A stretch of DNA of 24,716 nt, from the NCBI GenBank assembly GCA_015501055.1, contig JADNYV010000508.1, forward strand, positions 1-24,716, given 5' to 3'. The notes under the pieces were generated by a model that ran no database searches, had not been told where the DNA came from, and was given only the letters and a program-made list of their open reading frames with translations. Source of the DNA: Mucidula mucida (Eukaryota > Basidiomycota > Agaricomycetes > Agaricales > Physalacriaceae). A program made the translations under genes and the position numbers. Shown in pieces: positions 8,175 through 18,946 of this stretch. Position 1 is the stretch's first letter; each line of letters starts with the position of its first letter.

Positions 8175-11072
8175 ATGCCAAAGGGCGAAGGATCGCGTAC
8201 TTCACCGATATATCTCTCAGACGACGACGACGACTACGAGCCCGCTGTCGTCGTCGTTGCCAGCCAGAAGAAACCGGTGACCAACCATGCTGGTACCCAG
8301 AAGAATGCCAAGTCAGAGCCCTCTGCTACACAGCCTAATGATGGTGCGCCATTACCCTCATTAAAAATATGCCTAATGAAATTTCTCCACAGGTCGTACT
8401 AGCCGCAAACGCAAGCTCAAGCACCCTCCGCATGACGATCAGCCTGTGGCGGGCCCGAGCAAAGTACCGAGCTCGTACAAAGCAAACGGCGACCACGGGC
8501 CGTCTAGCGATGCCAAGAAGCGCAAGAAATACCAGAGCAAAACGTCTCGCAGGGGCGAGCGCAAGTTAGCTCGTCTTAGCGGACAATCGGCGGGACATGG
8601 CCTACAGGCATCCAGCGACATCGACCCTTCATTCGCCTCTTCGAGCAACGGCTTTCATGGTTTTCCTGATCTGCCTTTCTCCTCCGAACAATTTGGGGCC
8701 GCTATGTTGCAACCGCAATTCATGATACCCCACCCTTTCCACATGCATTTTCCATCATTTGCTTTCGATAATCCCCTCAACGTTCCTCACTCTAATTGGG
8801 TTGGCCCTGCTGCCATTAACGCTGGTATGCCCTGGGATGCATCGCCTTGGAATACACAGATGCCCGTACATCATCCCTCCGACACGCCTTCCCTTCTCGG
8901 TAACAGTCCTGATAATCCAATGCTTGTGGATGACAATACTCCGAAACTATCTCGGCGGGCGAAGGCTAGCATTGCGAGTACAGAAACTCCTTGTCCCCCA
9001 TCCAAACCACCAAAACGCATCATCGGTATGCCTTCCGACCGTGACCCAACTGGTCAAAGACGTGCATTCAAAGTTACGCCCACAACAATCATCGAAGCAG
9101 AGCCCCCAATTACGGGTCAATATGTTCCCAATGCTTCTCGCTGTCTCATCATGGAACAGATCCCTAAAATTCATCGCAATCCTGATTATATTCGTTCCTG
9201 GTGTCGGAAAGTATCGCAATGCTCTCCTCTTTTCCTTGCAATCGAAAGCAGCACCGCCAGCGCTATTATAGAATTCCCGTCGAGATCTCTCGCTGAGAAG
9301 GCATGGTCAAGTCCAAAGATCGGAAACACTCAGATCATGCAATCTACAAAGGGCGCACCCCGCGAAGACTTGATCCGTGTCTGGTGGTACAAGGCTAGTG
9401 ATCCTCCTACAGAGTATCTTGTGAAGGAGTTTGAAGATGGCGAAATAGAGGATGAAGAGGCAGTCAAAGAAGCGGTGAAAGAGGCCAAGAAGTCTGAGGC
9501 AAAGGAGAAGAAGGCTAAGAAAACGAAAGAGCCCGGGCCCAAAGTTTTGGAAGCAAGTCATGAGCTCATTCCAGCATCGACCAACTCATCGCCAATTGTG
9601 GCATCCCCGTCAATGACTTCGAATGTTTATTCTATGATATCTCCTCCTGGGCACACCTTTCTACCATTACCGTCCCATCCCATACTTCCTGTCATATCAC
9701 CTTACGGAGTGCCGCAACTTCCTTCCACTTCTCTCACTTAGAGCGTCCGCCACCGCCACCGCCTCCCGTCATTCTTCCCCGCAGTGCACCTCCAACTCCT
9801 GCAGCGCCTATCTTAGCGCCAGATTCATCACGCATAAGGGCACCCCTACCTCCACAAGCCGAGCTCGCTTCGAAGTGGCGCGCTCCTCCTATAAAGACTA
9901 ATCGCAAAGATCTATCGTTGCTGGTTCGTACAGATTCGGAGCCTTCCGACGGCCACTTGTTCGCTACTCCTCCTTCTCCGGCATCTAGCGTTATGATCAT
10001 CGACGAACCTTTGAATTCTCTTCCTCAATCACATCGCGTGGAAGCCGATCGTGATGTTGATATGGAAATCGAAACCCCCATCTCAGCTGGACTGAGGCCA
10101 GACGACAACATTGTTAGCTTTCAGCAGCCATGCGACTCGATATCTCACGGCAATGAAGTGGTGATGGCCTCTGTCAGTCTCATCGACCCATCGGTATCTC
10201 CCATCGTTGTTGGTTCAGCCGAGGATTTCCGAGAAGGATCTGGAACACCACCTTCTGAGCCGCGAGCTATGAAGAACGCGCCGAAAGGCCCCAGTTTTGC
10301 TATGCGGAAGGAACTTGAGGTTCGGCTTGCTCGACAGAGACTGGAGTTGGCGATGTCGGTCCCTTCTACCCCTGCTCTAGCGTCGTCGGAACTATCAGAG
10401 GTTGCGCAGCTCAGACTCAAGGTACTGGAGAGCAGGAAAAAACGGGCATCAGCAGTCGCTGGGAATGAGATTGGGTCTGTTATAAGTACACCTTCCATTC
10501 TTCCGACCACTGGCGTATCGTACTTCTCATCTGAAGCCGCGTCTTCAATATCCACAGAATCTCCTGCACTCCGATCCACGTCACCGACAGTGGCCGAAGA
10601 GTACATCTCGCCACTCCAAGAACAAGTTTCGGAACCACCGATGGACTCCGCAACGCAGGAACTTAATGATCTTGCGGTTTCACTGATCAACGAGACGATA
10701 CAGTCCGCGACGCTCAAACCTCTATCTCTGAAGGAGAAATTGGCGGCCAAGGAGCGTCTGTTGCAACAGCAGATAGCTGGGTTGAAGGCCCAATTGACCG
10801 CGAAACAAGGAAAGTCCGCCAAGGAGCCGTCTTCAGTGGTGCCGAAGGACAATAGTCGGTGCGTGTCTGTTTTCTTATTCATTGTGGGAGTCGGGTTGCG
10901 GGAGGAGCTAAGAGTTCGTATCAGGGTCGATGCCAAGGAAAACAAGCAGCCAGTCCAGCATATTACAGTACAAGAAGTGAGGGTGCAATGGCCGGAACAT
11001 GCGTATAGCGGGATTCTTGTAGTGAGCGACGATGAGGATGACGACGACGAAGAAGAAGAAGATGATGCTTAA
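8175..11072 (+). CDS. Nuclear RRM-like, coiled-coil protein (hypothetical), about 909 aa
   Basis: Exon 1 is 8175-8343 and exon 2 starts at 8393. A clear open frame (to 9741) encodes acidic DDDDDY, basic KRKLK and KKRKK nuclear-signal-like runs, and a Pro/Ser-rich middle. An RRM-like fold follows at residues about 303-388 (SRCLIMEQIP, then AIIEFPSRSLAEKAW, then LIRVWWYK), and then an acidic/Lys-rich helix. A second frame, about 9744-10858, carries a polyproline run, LRLKVLESRKKR and a coiled coil (about 10729-10812). The last exon, 10925-11072, ends in an acidic DDEDDDDEEEE tail. The strand order RNP2-like...RNP1-like...VWWY recalls the RRM of RBM26/27-type RNA-processing proteins; this is an inference. 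The frame changes between exons 2 and 3. The most intron-like solution is 9691-9743 (53 nt, GTCATA...TTAGAG), but its GAG acceptor is unusual. An alternative is 9672-9784, or a one-base assembly error. The gene starts only 106 bp after the transporter stop. Confidence 0.7.
10859..10924 (+). other. In-frame intron (66 nt) in the RRM-like gene
   Basis: A good donor (G|GTGCGT) and acceptor (TATCAG|G) bound 66 nt with no in-frame stop. If retained, it would add a hydrophobic stretch (VFLFIVGVGL) unlike the rest of this hydrophilic tail, which favours splicing. Confidence 0.65.
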
Positions 11073-11889
11073 AGTGAAGTATGCGGGTTTGTGTTTCTTC
11101 CTTGTATCGTTCTGGGTGGTGTCGCGATCACCGCAATCGAGTAACCAAGGTGGCACTAATTCAGGCGGCGGGGGGGTGGATGACGTTGACTGTAAACTCT
11201 CGCGACTACTAGCTGCCATTGTTCTGACTACTTGCAGGTGAATTATTTACGTCGTTGGCCCTTTACGCCCTCAAAGGTAAGCAAACACATTTACTGTTCC
11301 GCCTGCTGATCTAGATGGTATTAGGACACACTGTTACGCGATCAATGAAGGGAGCTGGAGGTTTGTATTGGCGTTGGATAGGCGAGACATGTTAAAAGTC
11401 CTCTAGACTTTTTGCATGCGCGTAGCGACTGTGACTTGTTCCATTGCGCTGCAATGACAGCCCAAGGTCTGCGACGCGTAGAAGCAACTATAAATTATAC
11501 TTTGTGCCAATTTTAGCCGATTCTGTTGTCGTGGATGCGTGAATTCAATGAGGATATTGGAATCGGAACAAGGTCAGTTATTCGACCGCCTTCGAAAGTA
11601 GGCACAGTCGTTACCTAAGCAAACATGCCGTGTCAGCGTGACACAGCCCGAGATTACAAAAGGCCGCCACTTTCGCTCTTAGCCCTGTACTACTCTCATC
11701 CTCGAGCGTCCTCAGAACTCATCGTAAGTGGTTATCCCGCTCATCGTCTCCGACAGCGAGCTCATCGTGTATCGCATCCTTCTCCATCATTGCTCAACCT
11801 GCCCTCTTCCTTAATCCCTGTCATCACTGTGATCTTGTGCGATTTCAACCGATTCAATAGCCTTTCAGCTCAAGTCTTCATCGACCGTA
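11073..11889. other. Intergenic region and leader of the ubiquitin-conjugating enzyme gene
   Basis: No gene is recognised in this 817-bp stretch. A perfect 7-bp hairpin, AAAAGTC (11393-11399) with GACTTTT (11405-11411) around a 5-nt loop, is followed by one more T. From about 11680 the sequence becomes pyrimidine-rich (CTCATCCTCGAGCG and similar), as is common in fungal leaders of strongly expressed genes. An open frame at 11625-11909 overlaps the true start in another frame and is not considered coding. Confidence 0.5.
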
Positions 11890-12546
<657 letters not shown>

Positions 12547-13159
12547 CATAGAGGGACGGTTTGCAACTTTATGATGTAGATTGGTCTCATACGCGCATAT
12601 GTGTATCTTCTTGTTGGTTTTCTCGTGTCGCTTTCCATGCTGTTCTAGTACTCACATCCAATCTTCCTTTGCGACAATCAACAATGAGCTTTCAACTGTA
12701 ATCCGTGCCTGTGAACGTTAACATGCGGTGACTCTCGTCGTGCGCATATTAGGTCTGGTCTTGTTTCACTGGTACCTCCGCGTGCAGCGGTTTACTGAGG
12801 AACAGAATAGATTAACATGCGAAGTAAATGGGTGCGGTAGCAATTGAGCTCTTCTTCGAGCATGCGCACAGTGGTGTTGGGTACGTTATAGTATGTAGTT
12901 GTAGCGGTAGATCTTAAAGCAACTGAGGTATCCCTTGAGCATGGTGGAACATAATACGTTAACTTGTAGTCGCAGCAATGAAGCCTGCAAGCAACTGAGC
13001 CATGTCTCGTATCTGCGAATACATACACGCAAGGCATGGACCCCATACGTCGATGTGCGGGCTCACAATAGCTAAGAAAACAAGCCTTGGATCTTCTTGG
13101 GTCTGCCCTCCTAAGGGATGCGTTGATACTGCTGTTATGTTACGCTCTGTGCGCGAGAA

Positions 13160-13184
13160 TGTACGAGCAGCACCTGCTTGTACA
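13160..13184. repeat. Near-perfect short inverted repeat
   Basis: TGTACGAGCAG and CTGCTTGTACA are inverted copies with one mismatch around a 3-nt centre. This could be a protein-binding palindrome or chance. It lies in an otherwise gene-poor region. Confidence 0.5.
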
Positions 13185-13275
13185 GCGGTGGTGCGAGCTA
13201 ATGAGATACGAATAAAGTTGGGGCTCTCCCGGCTACTCACTGAACCTCTAGACCACAGGCTGGTCTGAATATCGG

Positions 13276-13806
13276 GATACGCTAAGCGCTTACCTTTACC
13301 GAGGTCAAACTCCTGTAACATTGATGATGTTCCCACGGCCTTGTTTCTACATCTCCTTCAACCCCGAGACGAAGATGAATCGCTCATGCTCGACAACCCA
13401 ATCGATACACCCGAAAGCGGCCATCAAACCCGTCCTGAGAAAGCTCCTGCTCAAGGCTGTTTGCTACTTGATCTATCCTCTGCTCGCTTGTTCGTCAGGC
13501 TTCGCGATCTTCCTTTTTGGGACAGCGTCTCAGGCTGATGCAGTGTTCATATTCTCTCTCCTCTCTCATGACTTGTCCCTCCAGGCAAGGCCATACTTAT
13601 CGACCGATAACGCTTCGTCGTGCTGCAGCTCTGTGGAAGCTCCAAGGGAGATCAAACCGTACATGTCGAGACTTTTGCGATTTCGCAGCTGTGCTGAGCG
13701 CTTCCTTTGTATCCCCAGTATGATTGCTCAGTTCGACAAAGAAGGCGCTAAGCGTCTATCACACTTCCAGCGCATCGAAACCACATGGAGTCAGCGCCAC
13801 AGGTGA
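13276..13806 (+). pseudogene. Possible decayed or unresolved coding block
   Basis: One frame from about 13276 to the stop at 13538 reads like protein: DDVPTALFLHLLQPRDEDE, then a charged Pro-rich linker, then LLLDLSSARLFVRLRDLPFW. The plus-strand text continues in other frames (KAILIDR near 13590, then FVVLQLCGSSKGD), broken by stops and frame changes that I could not resolve with plausible introns. A possible acceptor, CCCTCCAG, precedes the KAILIDR segment, but no matching GT donor gives a clean join. This could be an eroded gene, a gene with unusual introns, or chance. No family is recognised. Confidence 0.22.
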
Positions 13807-14131
13807 TCAGCGTTAGTCGAACGGACACTTCTTCCCGGCCCATCGGCTTCTGACCTGGATTTGGAAACCGACTATAGCATCGGTCTGAAACGTGGCACCG
13901 CCCCTACAGATGATTGGTGTGTGCTTCAAATTTTGTCGGCTCGCCGCCATGTACTCTGAGGGCAGAGACAAGATTTCGTACCTCCAGATACGGTACCCGA
14001 AACGGAAACGGCTCCGAGCGAGCCTAGGATTGCTGCAGCTCTAACTGTTGCATCATACACAAACATACTCAGCCCTTGAACTAAGCGCGTTCCGATCTGG
14101 GTTATCAAGTCATCCAATGAGCTCTACGACG

Positions 14132-14138
14132 TATAAAA
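14132..14138 (+). promoter_or_regulatory. TATA box of the DUF6593-like gene
   Basis: TATAAAA occurs 152 bp before the ATG and is followed by a strongly pyrimidine-rich leader (about 14150-14280). The surrounding 11-mer CGTATAAAAAG is identical to the one upstream of the GH16 gene at 16811-16821. Confidence 0.65.
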
Positions 14139-14290
14139 AGGTACGTGGTGCTCCCTCTATTCTCATCTTCACTTCCTCATTCTATCTTTCTATAGCGCCT
14201 TTCTCCTTCTCCTCTACGCGACTTTTTCTTCGCTCCTCTTCATTGTAGAACCTTTCCTTCAATTTCTTCATCAACCGCGTCTTCTTCACA

Positions 14291-14967
14291 ATGGCGTACA
14301 ACAACATTTACGGTGGCTGGGGCCAAGGCCCTTCGCCTTCCGTTTTTGGCGCCCTTCCGTATCCCACTCCCCCTGCCCCCGCCAACTTCGTCACGTTCTA
14401 CCTCACATCGTTCAACCCTTCGGTCCTCAACTGCACGGTCATTGGACCGCAGCAAAAGACCTACTTTACGATTGTGACAGACCCGCAGATGCCGACGTAC
14501 ACTGTGATTAAGGATGCAAAGTCGCGTAACATTGGACTCATGGAGTGGCAAGCGTCGCCCTTGGTGGAACTCCGCGGCGTCTTGACCAAGCAAAAAGTCA
14601 AGCACTGGCTCAAGCTCTCCCATGACCAAGCGTGCGCCAACCATTTCACTCTGGTCATCGCATAAATGACTAAACGTGCTGATTCCAGGTCACGCACGAT
14701 GGACGTTCGGGGAACGCGATATCTGTGGACACCGCAGGAGCAGTATATAAATGTCGGTGATAGCGCACATTGATCGTGTATAGTGTTTGACTGATCCTCG
14801 ATACTTAGCTTTACTCCAGTGGATCGTCCCCGCGTTTGTTTGGGCGTATCTGCCGCGGCCAAGGCACTATCACCGTTGACATCGCCTTCGAAGCGATGCA
14901 GCTTGGCTTGCTCGATTCCATGATTACGGCCACTGTTCTCCTCCAGTCCGGGAAGAACATTGATTAA
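14291..14967 (+). CDS. DUF6593-like protein, 187 aa
   Basis: Three exons, 14291-14631, 14689-14752 and 14809-14967, join in phase to 187 aa. The N-terminus is Gly/Pro/Tyr-rich (NNIYGGWGQGPSPS, then YPTPPAPANF). The rest follows the pattern I associate with the basidiomycete DUF6593 family: a beta-strand pair around TYFTIVTDP, then TVIKDAKSRNIGLMEWQ, VKHWLKLSHDQ, SRTMDVRGTRYLWTPQE, and a C-terminal hydrophobic helix GLLDSMITATVLLQSGKNID. The family function is unknown. No signal peptide or membrane segment is seen, so a cytosolic location is likely. A TATA box lies 152 bp upstream and the leader is pyrimidine-rich, as in inducible or highly expressed fungal genes. Reading through the first intron would give a truncated 124-residue product. 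The splice model is well supported; the family name is from memory of the pattern. Confidence 0.8.
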
Positions 14968-16812
14968 TCTAGCATCCTCTCTTCGTGACATTTTGCTCAG
15001 AGGGCGTCACGACAATCCCTCTATGTGACTTCTGATCATTCGCTTTGCTTTGTAGACGCTATGCATCTTCTCTTCGCTTTCTTGGGATTTTACTTATTTG
15101 CTCTAGAACTTGTATTACGGACACAATTTACCACCACGTATTTATACAGCATCGATTGTATTACATGTGAATGCCATAGACGAATCGATTAACATGATAT
15201 GTATCTGGATTCCAGTCCGGCTTGGATGAATCGTGTAAAAAGTACTTCCTCTGGTCCTGAAAAAAACACACGTACACTGTGCGCAGGGTGACCGCGTTTC
15301 GAGCGCCCTACGACCCAACTCAGGACTGGGAAGGAGTAGTGCCGGCACATCACCTGTAAATGAACACCACGTTCTCGTTCTTGATCATTGACAAAAATGT
15401 CAGCACAGTATCGGAACAGAATACAGCTGCATTCGACGTTCGAGTACCGCCCGGCGAGCTGGTCCCAATTTGATCGTCGAGCAAGTTGATGTCGGACGCG
15501 AACCTCCTAGATGCGTACCCTGACCGTCGACCGCACAACCGCACAACCGCATTGCGGTTATGTAGCTAGATTCACGTCCGAAATGGGATGGGAGCTCGCG
15601 GGCAGCCAGTGTACGCTGGGGGACTAGTTTGTACAAGGCTTACGGTTGAGAAGAGGTGAAGAAACAACTCCGGCGAGATCATACACACGTGGGAGACCGG
15701 TCCGTGCGACCGTGTGAATCTGTCTTTTCATCCACTCATTCATTCATTGACGTTCAAGCAATGTAGATCAAGAGAGTCGTACACTCGGGTGGACTGATGG
15801 CTGTCTCTCAAAATACGCGTTTCGAGTGTCATTTTTAGCTATCGTCCAAGTAACAATGCTGCCGCTGCGCGCCATCATCTTCTTCTTACTCAAATACTTT
15901 GCCAATCGTGGCAATCAAAGGTGTGTATCTACTACCTCCTGTTTCGCCCTCATAAATTCTGCTAGACCATATCGCGTCTTGGTCTACTGGTCTTGCGATT
16001 ACGGATCTACCGGGATGCGTGTCTTTTGGGATATGAGTTGCGGCGGCCTGTGTAACGAAAATCGTGGACTCAGTAGCACCAGCCCAGTCCATTGTTCCTG
16101 GAACAATCTCGGTCTTTTATCACGTCGCAATCGAGGCTACGAGACGCGTGGGTTATATCCGGAAGGTCTGCATTATGCGCTTGAAAACCTGCATTTGTCT
16201 GCTCGACGATTAGCATCATGTGGTTGAGTATGTCCGAGTCTATTTTTCCTTCCGGGTCTACGCACGACTTTGTTCAAAACACATACTCTTAACGGCCTAT
16301 GGTATTATCATGTGAAGATAGGTGCATGCGAGTTGGAGCACCAAGTATGATCACCACCTGAACTTCGGCTTGAGTCCCCTGTATTTTTGGGAACACGGAT
16401 CAGGCGCCTCGAATCGCGTATCCTGTGCCTAGTCGCGTAAAAGCGTGTGCCCATTCTTTTTCTCAGAACATCAAATGTACTGACGAAAACGGACAGATTT
16501 TGGGAAAAGGGCACCTTTCATGACCGATATAGGAACTTTAAGCTCTTACCCTCCTCATGTTTTCTCCTCTCCTGTCGAGATGCCTTGACATCATGTGCTA
16601 TCTCTGTGAGAATAAGGACAATTTCCTTCATTGGTCTAGCTGGTCGTTACGCTGGTCAACTGGAACACGTTTGATCAGGCTGCGCCTTGTGGGCTGAGAT
16701 TTCGTACATGTTGTGGGGACATATTCAGCGCGAGGCGCTTTATCGGCAGCTGGATTTCCTCGCGGTGACATTCTTCTCTGGCACGCAGCATCCCGCTGAT
16801 ATTTCCTCAGCG
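14968..16812. other. Long intergenic region with no recognised gene
   Basis: About 1.85 kb. Open frames exist on both strands (for example 15826-16227, plus) but their products resemble no family and are rich in Cys, Arg and Ser in the way random frames are. Small structures seen: CCGCACAA repeated twice in tandem at 15531-15546, the palindrome AACCGCA-T-TGCGGTT at 15545-15559, and a TTCA-type microsatellite near 15736-15748. No RNA gene is found. Confidence 0.5.
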
Positions 16813-16819
16813 TATAAAA
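16813..16819 (+). promoter_or_regulatory. TATA box of the GH16 gene
   Basis: TATAAAA sits 65 bp before the GH16 ATG, a typical distance. It is embedded in CGTATAAAAAG, the same 11-mer found upstream of the DUF6593-like gene. Confidence 0.7.
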
Positions 16820-16884
16820 AGACTTGTGATGGCTTCGTAGAAACTCCAGATCCTTTGTCTTGTCTTCGGTATCACTTGGTCGTC

Positions 16885-18358
16885 ATGTTCCCTACATCAT
16901 CCAGTGCTGTCGCTGCGCTGTTGCTTGCATCCCTGGCATCCCCAGTTGTCGGTGTTTCTTATGTTCTTACCGACAGCTTTGTTGGCTCTAGCTTTCTTAA
17001 TGGCTTCACCTACGATGCCATTTCGGACCCAACTGGCGGTAGAGTGTATGTTCATGCTCGTCGCAGCCAATTCTGTTGCTTATGCTCCACAGTGTCTACG
17101 TCGACGCCGCCACCGCGGCCGCTCAAAATTTGACCTACGCGTCGAGTGATTCCTTCATTGTACGCGCCGATCACACCACTGTTTTGAGCGCGTCTGGTCC
17201 AGGGCGTAACTCTATACGCCTCAAATCAACCAAAACTTACAGCAATGGAGTCACAGTGTACGATTTTAACATTCGGAGTAAGATAACTTGTTGACATCGC
17301 TTCAGTTTCAACATCCGACACATGCCGCAAGGATGCGGGTTCGTTATTCCTTCCCCTTTCCTCTGGCAGGACGCCTAACGAATTTTAGGACCTGGCCGGC
17401 AGTTTGGTCATTTGCTGATCCTTGGCCGGGGACGGGGGAGATTGATATTCTTGAGGGCGTCAACGACCAAGCTTATAATCAAGCGACACTGCACACGTCG
17501 CCTGGTAAGCATCTTCTTGTATTATCAATGGGACCTCGGACGCTGATCTGAATTGTGTACTAGGCTGCACGATGCCCGCATCCCGAGACGAGACTGGGTA
17601 CCTCCGTTTCGACTGTGTGTTTGATCGTTGCTAACAGGTTTCAAGCGTTCCACTCCAAAACGACTGTGATACGGCGGTCAACGACAACGCGGGATGCGGT
17701 GTCCAGTTACAGAACACGGCGAGCTACGGTCCTCCTTTCAATGCTAACGGTGGAGGATGGTGAGTCCTTGCCTTTTCATCATAAATCGTACCGCTGAAAA
17801 TCTACTGAAAAGGTACGCTGTGGAAAAAACCGATACTTATATCAAGGTCTTCTTCTGGGCAAGGAACGATGCAAGCGTTCCCGTTGGTGTACGCGATGGT
17901 AATGGCGATGTTGATACAGCAAACTGGGTATGTTGGACTTTCGCTCCTTACTTGCGATTTCTAAAGCCACAGTGACATAGGGTACTCCGTTCGCCTATTT
18001 CCCCAATACCTCATGTGCTATCCCGCAATTCTTTGGTGCACATAATATTATTATAAATCGTGAGTCTCTCTTTCCATTGCGCTCACTTCCACACCCTTAC
18101 ATCCATTCGTAGTCACTTTCTGTGGAGCATGGGCTGGGTAAATTTCGCTTAATTACCATTGATATACTCTTACTCACATCGTTGATGATAGTGCCGTATA
18201 CGGCGACTTCAACTGTCCATCCACTTGTATCGGTTAGTCGCTCGAAAACCTTCGACATCTCTGTATATGCTCATGCTCTGTCAGACTACGTGAACAACAA
18301 TCCTGCGGCGTTCGCCGACGCCTACTTTGACTTTGCTTGGATTAAGCACTACTCATAA
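16885..18358 (+). CDS. Secreted GH16 endo-beta-1,3(4)-glucanase
   Basis: Glycoside hydrolase family 16 enzyme cutting beta-1,3- or mixed beta-1,3/1,4-glucans outside the cell, 318 aa. Exons: 16885-17045, 17093-17257, 17306-17338, 17389-17504, 17564-17597, 17646-17759, 17813-17927, 17981-18059, 18113-18137, 18192-18232, 18285-18358; all phases agree. Residues 1-24 form a signal peptide ending near SPVVGVS. The core shows FNIRHMPQGCGTWPAVW and the catalytic signature GEIDILEGV, with Glu137 (nucleophile), Asp139 and Glu142 (acid/base). NQATLHTSPGCTMP, NAGCGVQ, SYGPPFNANGGGWYA and TFCGAWAG follow, as in fungal laminarinase-type GH16. Exons of 25, 33, 34 and 41 nt are unusually small, and two introns end in AAG rather than CAG/TAG. 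No GPI signal, membrane helix or binding module is seen. The natural substrate (own cell wall or plant glucan) cannot be told. Confidence 0.93.
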
Positions 18359-18946
18359 AAAGAGAAATTGAATAGCACTGTACAAGGGCTCGCAGGCGTG
18401 TCATGATATATATACCATAGTTTATAAAAAATCATCTCTGTACTCTATAGTCACTGTCAGTTTGTTTTTGGTGGTCCCGGCATCTCGGCTAACTCTCTTC
18501 TTTCGCCACGAACTCGGAACACCTGACGCGTTACTTGATTTATGCCCCCCGTTAATAGGAAATCCGCTCATGCGATAGTAAGTCTCACGACTCGAGTTGA
18601 GGAGCGGGTCATGGCGCAACGAATGCTCCTGTACCGGCGGCGACGCGGGCGGTAGCGGTCACTCGCAACCATGAACTTGACGTATCGGACTTATGGTTTT
18701 CGTCGTATCCACTCACTTCTCTTGTCGGCTACTCTCCGCTTCGCATTAAGATGGATTGCAGTTCGCAAGCTAGGGCCAAGAACCAACTCTCTTTCCACTT
18801 TTGGCAAGGTATCGGACTTAGAGCGGCGTTCGCAAGACACGCCTCATTGACGCCAAGTAAATGCTACATGTGCAGTAGATGATGGGCTGTGTTCACCAAG
18901 CGTGCCAATACTTGCTTTCTCTTGTCTGTCATATACTCGCGTCGAG
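18359..18946. other. Intergenic region between the GH16 and membrane-protein genes
   Basis: The first 80 bp after the GH16 stop are AT-rich (TAAAAAGAGAAATTGAATAG, then GATATATATACC and TTTATAAAAAATC) and probably contain the 3' end and polyadenylation signals. I see no coding frame or RNA gene in the remainder. No clear TATA box precedes the membrane-protein gene. Confidence 0.5.

Larger units (their letters stand above)
12547..14290. other. Gene-poor region upstream of the DUF6593-like gene
   Basis: This 1.7-kb stretch contains the 3' flank of the E2 gene, a near-perfect palindrome at 13160-13184, a broken coding-like block at about 13276-13806 (listed separately) and, at its right end, a TATA box and pyrimidine-rich leader for the next gene. 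The longer antisense frames (for example 12959-13336) show no family resemblance. No RNA gene is seen. Confidence 0.5.

Noticed and set aside
10145..10945. Antisense open frame of 266 codons opposite the RRM-like gene
   Set aside because: It mirrors the Ser/Glu-rich sense coding sequence; the sense strand has the better-supported exon chain and protein features, and the antisense product is low-complexity Ser-rich with no motif.
11393..11413. Hairpin followed by T-run resembling a bacterial intrinsic terminator
   Set aside because: The organism is a eukaryote; the stem is only 7 bp and nothing upstream is a gene end that would need it. Probably a chance palindrome.
14461..14991. Antisense open frame of 176 codons opposite the DUF6593-like gene
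   Set aside because: The sense strand gives a phase-consistent three-exon gene with family-like sequence; the antisense frame is a shadow.
15826..16227. Open frame of 133 codons in the long intergenic region
   Set aside because: Amino-acid make-up is typical of random frames (many Cys, Arg, Ser), there is no family resemblance and no splice partners.
17258..17305. Use of the stronger-looking donor GTAAGA at 17278 in the GH16 gene
   Set aside because: It would leave an intron of only about 28 nt, too short for this genome, and would insert residues not expected before the FNIRHMPQGCG block.
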